A stretch of DNA of 64,000 nt from CALSMU01 sp965230225. GTDB lineage: Bacteria; Bacteroidota; Bacteroidia; Flavobacteriales_D; Parvicellaceae. The stretch is from NCBI GenBank assembly GCA_965230225.1, contig CBDDKM010000003.1, forward strand, positions 620,001 to 684,000, in the 5' to 3' direction. How positions within the stretch are numbered: the stretch's first letter is position 1; every line of letters starts with the position of its first letter. Below, one piece after another: positions 33,632-42,264 of the stretch. The notes under the pieces are model-generated. The model was not told where the DNA came from. It was given only the letters and a program-made list of their open reading frames with translations, and searched no databases. Made by a program: the position numbers and the translations under genes.

Positions 33632-33668
33632 TGGGACTCTTTTCAGCAATGGAAAGAGTCTTCTTTTT
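33632..33668 (+). terminator. Terminator between the two paralogues
   Basis: GACTCTTT (33635-33642) / AAAGAGTC (33653-33660) stem followed by TTCTTTTTT. The remaining bases up to 33850 hold the promoter of the next gene and nothing else visible. Confidence 0.8.
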
Positions 33669-33814
33669 TGGAGTAAATAGGAAATAATATGTAATGTAAG
33701 TGTGAAATAAATGAAAATGAAAGTCCTTTGTTTTAGGTGGTTTTGAGGTGTTTAGTGTGATTTATAAATGTTATAAAATGTAATTTTTGAAATGGTATCC
33801 GGTAGGTGTCCCGG

Positions 33815-33822
33815 TAATTTTG
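33815..33822 (+). promoter_or_regulatory. Bacteroidota -7 element (TAATTTTG)
   Basis: A perfect TAnnTTTG element, 28 nt before the start codon. A TTTTTG upstream (33784-33789) is about 25 nt away, slightly too far for a standard -33. Confidence 0.5.
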
Positions 33823-33850
33823 AATTAACAAATTTCAAAACACCATACCA

Positions 33851-36800
33851 ATGCAGAAATTTAAACTACTACTCTTATTAGCCACCACTACTATTTTACA
33901 GGCTGGTAATGCACAAAATCTGGTTCCAAACGGAGACATGGAAAGCTATACTGTGTGCCCTGACGATAATTACTACTATGTGGATCTTGCCACTGGGTGG
34001 GATTTCTTAGGAGGTCATGGAGGTAGCTCAGATTACTTTCATCAGTGCGGAAGCATGCAGCACGACTGGACCAACTTTGCTCACGATGGAGTAGTTACTC
34101 CACATGGAGGAAACGCCTATATAGGAATGATTACCCACAGCGATTTTGATCAAAGAGAATATGCCATGACTCAATTGAGTTCGCCATTAGTAGCAGGGCA
34201 GGAGTACGAAGTAACCTTCTGGGCATATAATGCCAATGGAGATTATTCTTCCGATTTATACTGTAACAATATAGGGATTTACCTCCAACAAGGAATGCCT
34301 TCCGTAAGTGGATGTGGTATGTGTGTAGGAGTATACAACGTAACACCACAGGTTAACCACACCGGAATAATTGTAAGCCAGTGGACGGAAGTTACCTGTA
34401 CCATTATAGCACAGGGAGGAGAGGACTGGATTGTATTGGGGAATTTCTTTAACAATGCAGCAACTGCTACCACTCCTAATGGAGCGTTAAGCATGGCTCC
34501 ACCGCCCATGACGGCTTATACTTATATTGATGATGTAGTGATCCAACCTATTACCGGATCGTCCACCATTGACGCAGGAGTAGACCAAACCATTTGCAAT
34601 GGAGGTTCGGCTACGTTGAATGCCACCACCAACCTTTCGGGTACCATTACCTGGGAAGCCATTGGAGGAGGATTTGGACCAGTAACAGGAAACCCAGTAA
34701 ACGTGTCGCCTACGGTAACTACCTCGTATGTGGTAACCATTGCGGGTAACTGCTCTAACCATACCGATACGGTAGAGGTGGTGGTAAGTGCTCCAGAAGA
34801 CCCTTCGTTTATGTATCCTCAAAACTCCTATTGCCTTAACGAAACTGATCCTTTACCTGTAATTACAGGAGTAGCAGGAGGAACTTTTAGCATAGATAAT
34901 GGTGGTGTTATCGATCCAAATACAGGAGAAGTTGATCTCTCTGCTACAGGAATTGGGTCGTACACCATAACATATACAACAGGTGGACCTTGCCCCGGTA
35001 CAACCACATTTAGTTTTACCATCCCTGCCGGGGCGGATGCCACCATATTGCCGGCCGGACCATATTGCGAAGGAGATGCTGCCGTTAACCTTGCTGCGGC
35101 TAATGGAGGAGGAAACTGGTCCGGAACAGGCATAACCAATACTACCAATGGAACTTTTGATCCAGCTGTTTCGGGTGCTGGTACGTTTACCATTACTTAC
35201 ACCATTCCAGGTGGTTGTGGAGGTACCGATACAGAAGACATTGAAGTAATTGCATCTGATGATGCTTCTTTTTCCTACGCACAGGGATCATATTGTTTAA
35301 CTGATGCTGATCCACTGCCTACCATAACAGGTATATCTGGTGGAACTTTTAGCATTGATAATGGAGGTACTATTGATCCTGCCACAGGTGAAGTGAACAT
35401 CTCGGCTTCAGGAGCAGGAGCATTTGAGGTGACTTATACCATCGGAGGGGCGTGTCCATCATCTGCTACATTTAACCTCATTCTAACCAATGGAGCAGAT
35501 GCCACCATTACTCAAGTTGGACCCTATTGCGAAGGAGATGCAGTGGTTAACCTATCGGCAGCTAATCAAGGAGGAATTTGGGCCGGAAACGGAATTACCG
35601 ATGTAAATGCCGGAACATTTGATCCTTCTGTTGCAGGTACCGGTAATCATACAGTAGATTATGTTATTAGCGGAAGCTGTGGAGATGCCGATGCCATTAC
35701 CATTGTGGTGTTGGCTACCGATGATGCTACGTTTAATTACCCTCAAACCGGATATTGTTTAACAGATCCTGACCCATCGCCAACGGTATCCGGTACTACA
35801 GGTGGTACATTTTCTATAAACAATGGAGGAGTGATCAATTCCAGCACAGGTGAAGTGGACATAGCCGCTTCAGGAATAGGAACTTTTCAAATTACATATA
35901 CCACCAATGGTACCTGCCCCGCTTCGGAAACATTTGTGATTAACCTATCGAACGGGGCAGATGCTACCATCTCTGCTGCAGGTCCATTTTGCGAGGGCGA
36001 AGGTCCTGTAAATTTAACCGGAGCAAGCGGGGGTGGAGTATGGTCAGGAACAGGAATTACAGACATTAATGCAGGAACTTTTGATCCATCAGTTGCCGGA
36101 GCAGGGAGTCATCAAGTTACCTATGTAATTAGTGGGAACTGTGGAGATTCTAATATTGCCACCATCATTGTGAATGGATCGGACGATGCCACTATTAGTT
36201 ATTCTCCAACCACTTATTGTACCTCCGATGCTAATCCAATTGCTATTATTGCAGGAACTCAAGGAGGAACTTTTACCATTGATAATGGAGGGGTAATTGA
36301 TCCTAATACCGGAGAGGTAGATATGAGTAATACGAGTACAGGTACTTATGTTATTTCTTACGTAACTACCGGACCGTGTCCGGATTCTACTGCGGTAAGC
36401 ATTGAGATTAACGAATCGGCAGATGCTACTCTGGACCCTGCCGGACCGTTTTGTGAGTATGATGATGAAGAGTTGTTAATGGCTGCTCAGACAGGAGGAA
36501 CCTGGAGTGGAATAGGGGTAGATCCTACAACGGGTGAGTTCGACCCTGAAATTGCAGGGCCTGGGATACACCAGGTGGTTTATACCATAGGAGGAGCATG
36601 CGGAGATTCTGATACCATCTCCATTGAGGTGAATCCGGCTCCAAATGTATACTTGGGAGAGGATACCTTAATCTGCGATGGTTGTGAAATCTTGTTAGAT
36701 GCAGGTGCCGGATACAGTAGTTACGAATGGCAAGATCAAAACAGTGGTTCTACTTACCTTGCTAGCGAAGCAGGAGTGTACTCGGTAAACGTAACCGATG

Positions 36801-37129
36801 CAAATGGGTGTACAGCAACCGACGAAATAGTACTCATTTACGAGTGCATGGCAACACTGTTTGCACCAAATGTATTTACTCCAAATTCAGATGGTAAGAA
36901 CGAAGTGTTTTATGTGGTATCTCAAAACGTATCGGAGTACTCGTTACTTATCTTCAATCGCTGGGGGCAGTTGCTGTTCGAGAGCAACGACGTAGCTGTT
37001 GGTTGGGATGGAACCGTAGAAGGAGGAACGCCAGTACCGGACGGAGTATATGTTTATGTAGTTAAATACAAAGAGTGTGATAAAACAGCTACCAAAAGCA
37101 AAACCGGACATGTAACGGTATTAAGATAA
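33851..37129 (+). CDS. Large T9SS protein with four internal repeats and a type B (CHU_C) sorting domain
   Basis: 1092 aa. Signal peptide MQKFKLLLLLATTTILQAGNAQ; residues ~22-235 repeat the beta-sandwich of the previous gene (NLVPNGDMESYTVCP, YIGMITHSDFDQREYAM, VSGCGMCVGVYNVTPQV). An Ig-like segment (~240-315) precedes four tandem repeats, each 154 residues, with marks such as GGTFSIDNGG, GPYCEGDA and GTFDPSVAG. The C-terminus (from ~1005) is the gliding motility-associated type B sorting domain: APNVFTPNSDGKNEVFYV, LLIFNRWGQLLFESND, VPDGVYVYVVKY. Such proteins travel through T9SS and are attached by PorP/SprF-dependent routes; two PorP/SprF genes occur later in the window. Probably a surface adhesin or matrix protein. 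Confidence 0.92.
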   Translation: MQKFKLLLLLATTTILQAGNAQNLVPNGDMESYTVCPDDNYYYVDLATGWDFLGGHGGSSDYFHQCGSMQHDWTNFAHDGVVTPHGGNAYIGMITHSDFDQREYAMTQLSSPLVAGQEYEVTFWAYNANGDYSSDLYCNNIGIYLQQGMPSVSGCGMCVGVYNVTPQVNHTGIIVSQWTEVTCTIIAQGGEDWIVLGNFFNNAATATTPNGALSMAPPPMTAYTYIDDVVIQPITGSSTIDAGVDQTICNGGSATLNATTNLSGTITWEAIGGGFGPVTGNPVNVSPTVTTSYVVTIAGNCSNHTDTVEVVVSAPEDPSFMYPQNSYCLNETDPLPVITGVAGGTFSIDNGGVIDPNTGEVDLSATGIGSYTITYTTGGPCPGTTTFSFTIPAGADATILPAGPYCEGDAAVNLAAANGGGNWSGTGITNTTNGTFDPAVSGAGTFTITYTIPGGCGGTDTEDIEVIASDDASFSYAQGSYCLTDADPLPTITGISGGTFSIDNGGTIDPATGEVNISASGAGAFEVTYTIGGACPSSATFNLILTNGADATITQVGPYCEGDAVVNLSAANQGGIWAGNGITDVNAGTFDPSVAGTGNHTVDYVISGSCGDADAITIVVLATDDATFNYPQTGYCLTDPDPSPTVSGTTGGTFSINNGGVINSSTGEVDIAASGIGTFQITYTTNGTCPASETFVINLSNGADATISAAGPFCEGEGPVNLTGASGGGVWSGTGITDINAGTFDPSVAGAGSHQVTYVISGNCGDSNIATIIVNGSDDATISYSPTTYCTSDANPIAIIAGTQGGTFTIDNGGVIDPNTGEVDMSNTSTGTYVISYVTTGPCPDSTAVSIEINESADATLDPAGPFCEYDDEELLMAAQTGGTWSGIGVDPTTGEFDPEIAGPGIHQVVYTIGGACGDSDTISIEVNPAPNVYLGEDTLICDGCEILLDAGAGYSSYEWQDQNSGSTYLASEAGVYSVNVTDANGCTATDEIVLIYECMATLFAPNVFTPNSDGKNEVFYVVSQNVSEYSLLIFNRWGQLLFESNDVAVGWDGTVEGGTPVPDGVYVYVVKYKECDKTATKSKTGHVTVLR
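34799..36646 (+). repeat. Four 462-nt tandem repeats inside the CHU_C protein gene
   Basis: Units start at 34799, 35261, 35723 and 36185. All three steps are exactly 462 nt (154 codons), while the base sequence has clearly diverged between units. Length conservation with sequence drift points to old duplications under structural constraint, not recent slippage. Confidence 0.85.
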
Positions 37130-37266
37130 TAAGGCGGGAAAAGTAGACTGTATTTGAAATCAGGAAGCTGAAGTTGCATTGATCACTCATTTTTGGTTGT
37201 TTGTGGTGGACAATATAAAATGATCAGTAACCTGTGGCGGTCAAATACAAACTCTAACCCAGACAG

Positions 37267-37293
37267 AAGGTATCCGGTAGGATGCCTTTTCGT
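37267..37293. terminator. Bidirectional terminator between convergent genes
   Basis: AAGGTATCC / GGATGCCTT stem (one G.U) with a GGTA loop, followed by TT; it lies between the CHU_C protein stop and the convergent ankyrin lipoprotein stop (37296). Confidence 0.6.
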
Positions 37294-37295
37294 CT

Positions 37296-38675
37296 TTATT
37301 TACTCCTGTAAATATCAATTAACTCACAACAGCGAACCGCTTCGGGGTTGTCTTCAAAATAGCGTTCAATATCGTTGCACTCTTTAATGCAGGATTGGTA
37401 GTATTTATCTTTTTTCAGTAGGTGCCCATAATGCTCCAAAAGGAGTTCCAGGTTTTTATCATTGTAGAATCCGATGGCACAAACAAAAGCATTGTTGTAG
37501 GGTTCGGTATGCTCGCAATGGGCCACTAATTCAGCTCCTTCGTCTATAATGAGTTGGAGAATTTTGGTATTGTTATCGTGGTACCCAGGTCCCGATGCTC
37601 CAATAAGAGCATAATTTAGTTGAGTTTGATAATCCTTGAATTGTTCTTTGCAATGAGGGAGCAATGCTTTCATCATTAGGAGTTGTTCATCTTGTTCTGC
37701 TCTTTTGGCAAACACTTCCAGGCAGGTTTCGGTATCCATAAACTGCTTTACACTAGTTAGTTTTACTCCAGAGTTGAGGAGTAATTCAAAGCATTTAATC
37801 CCGTAATCTTTGGTGTGGTAAATCATCCCAAAAAGGGCATTCTGCTGTTTCCAGTGGGGAAGGTGATTACCGTCTTTGGGAATGTAGTTGACATTTGCGC
37901 CTTTATCCACAAGTAGTTTCATGATGGGATAGTGGATGGAGTCTGTTAGTTCGGAGGTGCACATAGCAGTAAGCAGGGTATGTCCCTTTTTTCCATCCAA
38001 AGGCTGGTTAACATCCAATCCCCTGTTCAATAAGAAGTTTACGATTTTTTCCGATCTGGAAACACGAATGTCGATGGGCATTAAATCAGAAGTGCTAAAT
38101 CCTTTAGTGGCATAGTATTCCCAAAACTCAAAGGGAGCATAGCGGGTTAAATATTCCGCTTCCAGTGTAGCTCCATTTTGGTGTAGAATCTCTACTAACT
38201 CTAAGTCTCGAATATCGATGGCTAATTTAACCGGAGTACCATTGAGGTATACTTTTTTGTATTCGAAGATGTCTCCAATAATGGGTATTCCCAATTGGCT
38301 GGCAGTGGTTTCCTCCAGCCATTTTTCGGTGTAATGTTCATTGGGGTTGGCACCTGCTTGTATGAGTTCTACCACCCGATCTTTTTTAATGGGATCGTGA
38401 TATTTCTTTTCATTAATAAATAGCTGGCACAACAGTGCATCTAGTTCATATTGAGTCAACCCTTCCAGCGAGATGGTATCTGCTTCATATACCCTAATAT
38501 TTACCTTTTTTCCCTCTTCTACTTTAACCTGTTTCTCTTCTTTTTCCTTCTGTTTTTGGAACTTCTCGTTCTGCTGAATGGCGTGTTCTCTTTCCCGTTC
38601 CATTCGCTCCTGCTCTGATTCGCCACAGGCAATTAAGAAAAGGATTAGAAAGATGGTTATAAGATGTTTGGTCAT
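37296..38675 (-). CDS. Ankyrin-repeat lipoprotein
   Basis: 459 aa. Lipoprotein signal peptide MTKHLITIFLILFLIACGES (lipobox LIAC), then a long charged coiled coil (QERMEREREHAIQQNEKFQK ...), then ankyrin-type repeats: VVELIQAGANPNEHYTEKWL, VEILHQNGATLEAEYL, FLLNRGLDVNQPLDGKKGHT, MKLLVDKGANVNYIPKDGNH, LQLIIDEGAELVAH. Protein-binding surface on a periplasm-facing lipoprotein. It resembles in plan the exported ankyrin protein at 16137. No enzymatic motif. Confidence 0.87.
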   Translation of the reverse strand: MTKHLITIFLILFLIACGESEQERMEREREHAIQQNEKFQKQKEKEEKQVKVEEGKKVNIRVYEADTISLEGLTQYELDALLCQLFINEKKYHDPIKKDRVVELIQAGANPNEHYTEKWLEETTASQLGIPIIGDIFEYKKVYLNGTPVKLAIDIRDLELVEILHQNGATLEAEYLTRYAPFEFWEYYATKGFSTSDLMPIDIRVSRSEKIVNFLLNRGLDVNQPLDGKKGHTLLTAMCTSELTDSIHYPIMKLLVDKGANVNYIPKDGNHLPHWKQQNALFGMIYHTKDYGIKCFELLLNSGVKLTSVKQFMDTETCLEVFAKRAEQDEQLLMMKALLPHCKEQFKDYQTQLNYALIGASGPGYHDNNTKILQLIIDEGAELVAHCEHTEPYNNAFVCAIGFYNDKNLELLLEHYGHLLKKDKYYQSCIKECNDIERYFEDNPEAVRCCELIDIYRSK

Positions 38676-38706
38676 CTTTCAAAGGTATTAAAACCCGTAA
38701 AAAGAA

Positions 38707-38738
38707 AAGAATCGCATTACCACGGTAATGCGATTCTT
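38707..38738. terminator. Strong terminator of the three-gene SLATT-like module (15-bp stem)
   Basis: AAGAATCGCATTACC (38707-38721) and GGTAATGCGATTCTT (38724-38738) pair perfectly with a 2-nt loop. On the minus strand the stem is followed by TTTTCTTTTT, so it ends the 41321-38760 operon; it could also act in the other direction. Confidence 0.85.
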
Positions 38739-38759
38739 TAATTAGATGTCAATTAAGTT

Positions 38760-39719
38760 TTAGGTTCCAAACTTAAGCGTTTCGTTGCTTACACCACCGC
38801 TGGTTATGGCTATGGTTTTGCTAATGTTTTCCGCCAATTGGTCGTCTTTCATTAACTCACAGTTCATGTGGTAGGTACCTTGCGGAATACCGGATAAGGT
38901 TAACGAGGTTTGTAGTAGGGTAGATGTTTTTTGGAATGTTTTATCTTCTCCTTTTGTCGTTTTACCCGATAAGGTAATTTTAACCACATGTCCGGCAGGT
39001 TTTTTCTCAAATGCAAAGTTGATGTGGGCAATTTCCTCTTGCTTTTTCAACTCATCTTCCTGCTGCTTTTTCTGCTCTTTTTCTTCTTTTCTCTTTTCCA
39101 CTAGTTTTTTAGTGTATTCGCTAGCTTTGCTATCTACCGAATTTCTAAAAGCGTTCCATTCGGCAGTCATAATGGTTTTCCACTCTTCAGTTTCTGATTC
39201 TACCACAGCTCGAACTGAGTCGTCGAAGGTTAAGAGCACTTCAATTAGTTTGTCTACATCGTCTGGTGTTAAATTGTCCAGATCATAGTCGTTTAAATTT
39301 TGAATCCAGATGCCGTTGTATTTAGATACCAATCCGTTGATTCTGTAAAAAGTAGTAATGTATCTTTTGTAGGATTCGGTATGGCCAAACAAACGATTGA
39401 TAAGCATAATGGTACTGGCTAAAATAGCCGAAGCATACGCCAACTCATATTCCGAGATTTTGCGGGTACAAAGTTCTACCTCTTCTTCAACCATTACCGG
39501 AATAAGTAATGTTAGGGTGAAGAATATAACTGATAATGTACCCAGAATATGAGAGGCCCACCTTTTCCGCCTAATTCTCTTTTTATAGTAATTATGGAGT
39601 TTATTAGAAAAGTCAACTATAGACAGTAAGTATTGCCTTAGCGGTTCATCTTTAATGGATTTCTCGTTCCAGTCCAATTGAGATGGGGTTAATAGTTCGG
39701 GAGTAATTTTTTGAGCCAT
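38760..39719 (-). CDS. SLATT-like two-transmembrane protein with C-terminal beta domain
   Basis: 319 aa. An N-terminal helix with clustered basic residues (YYKKRIRRKRWAS, 44-56) leads to two membrane helices, ~56-77 (HILGTLSVIFFTLTLLIPVM) and ~92-112 (LAYASAILASTIMLINRLFG), then a cytosolic helical part (HTESYKRYITTFYRINGLVS). This layout and the RxRW/TESYK features recall SLATT domains, predicted pore-forming effectors of bacterial conflict systems (DUF4231-like). A charged coiled coil (~200-230) joins a C-terminal Ig-like domain (~235-319: VKITLSGKTTKGEDKTFQ). Third gene of the module, 3 nt after the barrel gene. The SLATT assignment is by pattern and needs a profile search. Confidence 0.6.
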   Translation of the reverse strand: MAQKITPELLTPSQLDWNEKSIKDEPLRQYLLSIVDFSNKLHNYYKKRIRRKRWASHILGTLSVIFFTLTLLIPVMVEEEVELCTRKISEYELAYASAILASTIMLINRLFGHTESYKRYITTFYRINGLVSKYNGIWIQNLNDYDLDNLTPDDVDKLIEVLLTFDDSVRAVVESETEEWKTIMTAEWNAFRNSVDSKASEYTKKLVEKRKEEKEQKKQQEDELKKQEEIAHINFAFEKKPAGHVVKITLSGKTTKGEDKTFQKTSTLLQTSLTLSGIPQGTYHMNCELMKDDQLAENISKTIAITSGGVSNETLKFGT

Positions 39720-39722
39720 AAG

Positions 39723-40958
39723 CTAATCTTTAGGTGTTTCAAACTTTTTGGAAGAACCTAGTCCTAAAGCGAGGTTTAAAGCTGCAATTAGGTTGTTGTC
39801 TTTGGAAATGGTTCCGTCAAAGTCTCTACCAAATGCAAAAGTTAATTTGGTGTTCTTTTTTATCTCATATCCCAAATTAAAAGTAGTTCTGTAGGCAGGT
39901 TCAATGGTTGAGTTAGGAACACTTCTAAGTAAGAACTCTGCACTAAGCGATAGCCCTTTTCCTTTAGATTCGTACAATAGCCTTCCTCCTATGTCAATGC
40001 TAAACACATCTGCAGTATCAATTTGCTCTTGTTCATTGTTGTAAATGGTTCCAGGGTTGTATAATCCTCTTCCCATACCTAAAAGGCTAAGTCCTTTTTT
40101 ACCTTCGTACCCAAAGGTGGTCCAAAGTCCTCCCTTGTAAATTGTACTGTAGTTAAATCGATTATCTGGAAAATCGATCACTAATCCTCCTGCTATGTCC
40201 CATACTTTTCCGTAAGTGTTAAACTCCATATCTTCTACTATTTTATGCATGGCATCATATTCTGATTTAATGGATTCTTTAGCATTTAAATTCTCTTGCC
40301 AAACTGATTGCCAGGTTCTCAGAATATCATGTATCTGATCAATCATATTATCTTTTAGTTCCTGAGATAATGATGATGCCCTAATGTCTCTGATTTGCTG
40401 TCTTAAGTTAAGGTAGATAGAGTCTTTTTTAAACTCTTGTAATTCTGCCATTCCTTCATCCGTTACCAATTTTTGGATAGAATCTAATGTTTCCAGTTTG
40501 GTGTCAAATTTTGAATCAACTTCATCCCCACGCCAGATGGAAAACTTAAATCCAACGGACATTCCCTGACCAGAAAATGTTGTATCTCCAAGGGCGTCGT
40601 AATTTTTATAACCGGTAGATAAAATAAAAGTCTGCTTAATGTTATTGCTGATATCGTCTAGTTTTAAGAAATTTTCCAACGTTTGATTTTCTTCGTTGAA
40701 AAATTGACCTAATCTAAAATCTGCCGCAAAGCTGGAAGGAATCTTGGTAAAATTGTTTGATTCATTTTGAAACGACAACATAAAATCAGTTGGGGTTTCC
40801 GGTTTGATGATCTCACTATCAGTGAATCCCATTAAGCTGGCCGCGGGAGATTGAGGAGCGGATAACATGTCGATACTAACATCTTCTGTGCTTTCTTCCT
40901 GCGCTATTGCAATTAAATTGACCGCAGCTAGCAGTATTAAGGTTATTGTTTTTTTCAT
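39723..40958 (-). CDS. Exported/outer-membrane-like protein of unknown function
   Basis: 411 aa. Signal peptide MKKTITLILLAAVNLIAIAQ; the N-terminal stretch is acidic (EESTEDVSIDMLSAPQSPAA), then a helical middle (~150-245: LETLDSIQKLVTDEGMAELQ), and barrel-like strands towards the end (YSTIYKGGLWTTFGYEGKKG, TFNLGYEIKKNTKLTFAFG). It looks like an outer-membrane barrel with a soluble plug-like middle part. Middle gene of the three-gene module: 12 nt after the 116-aa gene, 3 nt before the two-TM gene. No family recognised. Confidence 0.72.
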   Translation of the reverse strand: MKKTITLILLAAVNLIAIAQEESTEDVSIDMLSAPQSPAASLMGFTDSEIIKPETPTDFMLSFQNESNNFTKIPSSFAADFRLGQFFNEENQTLENFLKLDDISNNIKQTFILSTGYKNYDALGDTTFSGQGMSVGFKFSIWRGDEVDSKFDTKLETLDSIQKLVTDEGMAELQEFKKDSIYLNLRQQIRDIRASSLSQELKDNMIDQIHDILRTWQSVWQENLNAKESIKSEYDAMHKIVEDMEFNTYGKVWDIAGGLVIDFPDNRFNYSTIYKGGLWTTFGYEGKKGLSLLGMGRGLYNPGTIYNNEQEQIDTADVFSIDIGGRLLYESKGKGLSLSAEFLLRSVPNSTIEPAYRTTFNLGYEIKKNTKLTFAFGRDFDGTISKDNNLIAALNLALGLGSSKKFETPKD

Positions 40959-40970
40959 GGTTGTAATTGA

Positions 40971-41321
40971 TTATTGGTAAAACTCGATGGTTCCCGTAAA
41001 CATGTAGCTCTCTTTATCTTTTACAGTTTTGTTTAAGGTCCATGATTTATTGGTTACTCCTCCGGATAATTCGACAGTTACGATAAGGTTGTTCGAGTCA
41101 GGATTGATGTCCGTGCAGGTAATTACAAGATCGAGGTCTTTACCGTCCAGATCGCTACTTTTTCCAAGGTTTTTTTCGAAAGTACCATTGGTGTTTCCCA
41201 GATTGGTCCCTCCAATATTAATCTTAGTGTTTCCTTTTTGTTTTGCTCCGATGGTTACGTTTAGAGTAACTTCACTTTCTCCTTCTTTTAAGTGATAAGC
41301 ATCCATAATTGAAATAGCCAT
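40971..41321 (-). CDS. Small beta-rich protein, first gene of the SLATT-like module
   Basis: 116 aa, no signal peptide, beta-rich (EVTLNVTIGAKQKGNTKINI, NLIVTVELSGGVTNKSWTLN, ESYMFTGTIEFYQ). Its type of sequence resembles the C-terminal beta domain of the third gene product (VKITLSGKTTKGED...), so the two may share a fold or bind each other (inference). No family recognised. Clear ATG start with 12 nt to the next gene. Confidence 0.65.
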   Translation of the reverse strand: MAISIMDAYHLKEGESEVTLNVTIGAKQKGNTKINIGGTNLGNTNGTFEKNLGKSSDLDGKDLDLVITCTDINPDSNNLIVTVELSGGVTNKSWTLNKTVKDKESYMFTGTIEFYQ

Positions 41322-41378
41322 AATTGTGTTTTTAATTTGTTGTCACAAAGTAAGTGGGTTAACTCCGTAAGTTTCTAC

Positions 41379-41410
41379 CTGAATTCAGGGATATTAAAAT
41401 CCTGATTCAG
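41379..41410. promoter_or_regulatory. Imperfect palindrome in the divergent intergenic region
   Basis: CTGAATTCAGGGAT and ATCCTGATTCAG are inverted copies around a short A/T loop, between the SLATT-like operon (minus) and the DUF2293 gene (plus). Could be an operator or a hairpin. Confidence 0.4.
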
Positions 41411-41539
41411 TTATATTGATGGTTAACTATTTGGAAAACAAAAGTTTGTGGTTGGGTGGTTTGCCCTTGTTTAAAGGTGTTTAAGGGAACTTAAATGCAG
41501 TGAACTCACAATAATTTGTGTAAAGTTGAAAGCTTTTAA

Positions 41540-41574
41540 TGGGGGAATTCTACCTTAAAAAAGGGTAATTTTAC
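41540..41574 (-). promoter_or_regulatory. Two tandem palindromes matching the element at 21360
   Basis: Read on the minus strand: GAGTAAAATTACCC, TTTTTTA, AGGTAGAATTCCC. It shares the 15-nt core AATTACCCTTTTTTA and the same spacing with the element upstream of the nuclease-NACHT gene. It lies 26-60 nt upstream of the DUF2293 start. Confidence 0.45.
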
Positions 41575-41595
41575 TCGTAGCAGAATTTACCTACA

Positions 41596-42264
41596 ATGGC
41601 AACAGAATCCATCAACATATTCAAAACCAAAAAGGAAAAACTGGTTTGCAACACCTGTGGCGATCCGGTGCCTAAGGGAGAATTGTTTGTGGCGGAGTCC
41701 GAAACCAAGAAGGGAACTTGCTTTAATTGTTCTCCATTTAGGGGGTATTCGTTTCTTAAGCCTGGCGATGCTGCCATGACTCGCAGGTCTAAAAAGTATT
41801 CGGATAAATGTGGGGTAGTATGGGAATACCATCAACGAAACAAACGCTACCAACGAATCGGGCAATATGTTCAACTGAGAGCCATTGCCCTGGCTCGAAA
41901 AGAATGTGACGAGGACGCTCACATCAGGGCAGAAAAAAACAAGAAAGCTGCAGTGGTAAGAGCCGAACAGGATAAAGAGTATATCTTACGGTTTGCTTAC
42001 GCCATCAGGAAAAGGTATCCCAATTGTCCTCCTAAAAGGGAAGTGGCCATTGCTATACACGCATGCGAAAAGCACAGTGGTAGGGTAGGTAGAACAGCAC
42101 AGGCTAAAGAGTTTGATCCAAAAATGATTGATTTAGCGGTTGAGGCTCACATCAGGCATCAGGAAACCAATTACGATGATCGTTTTGGGAAAGGGCAAAA
42201 AAAGAGAGAAATCCGTGCGGATATTAAGCAGGATATTGACCGAATACTAGCTTCCTGGCGTTAG
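41596..42264 (+). CDS. DUF2293 domain-containing protein
   Basis: 222 aa. The N-terminal part has a CxxC...CxxC zinc-binding pair (LVCNTCGDPVPKGE ... GTCFNCSPFRG). The rest is DUF2293: ALARKECDEDAHIRAEKN, IRKRYPNCPP, AIHACEKHSGRVGRTAQAKE, AVEAHIRHQETNYDDRF, ILASWR. The domain is widespread in bacteria and fungi, its biochemical role is not settled, and a nucleic-acid link is only suspected from the basic composition and zinc motif. Its stop overlaps that of the convergent PhnA-like gene by 4 nt. Confidence 0.9.
   Translation: MATESINIFKTKKEKLVCNTCGDPVPKGELFVAESETKKGTCFNCSPFRGYSFLKPGDAAMTRRSKKYSDKCGVVWEYHQRNKRYQRIGQYVQLRAIALARKECDEDAHIRAEKNKKAAVVRAEQDKEYILRFAYAIRKRYPNCPPKREVAIAIHACEKHSGRVGRTAQAKEFDPKMIDLAVEAHIRHQETNYDDRFGKGQKKREIRADIKQDIDRILASWR

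Noticed and set aside
34799..36646. Regular repeats that could be mistaken for a CRISPR-like array
   Set aside because: The period is 462 nt, in frame and coding; there are no short identical repeats with unique spacers and no cas genes.
33794..37281. 13-nt direct repeat GGTATCCGGTAGG at 33794-33806 and 37269-37281, flanking the CHU_C gene
   Set aside because: Could suggest an insertion target duplication, but one copy is part of a terminator hairpin and the other of a promoter, with no transposase or inverted ends. Chance or convergence is the simpler view.
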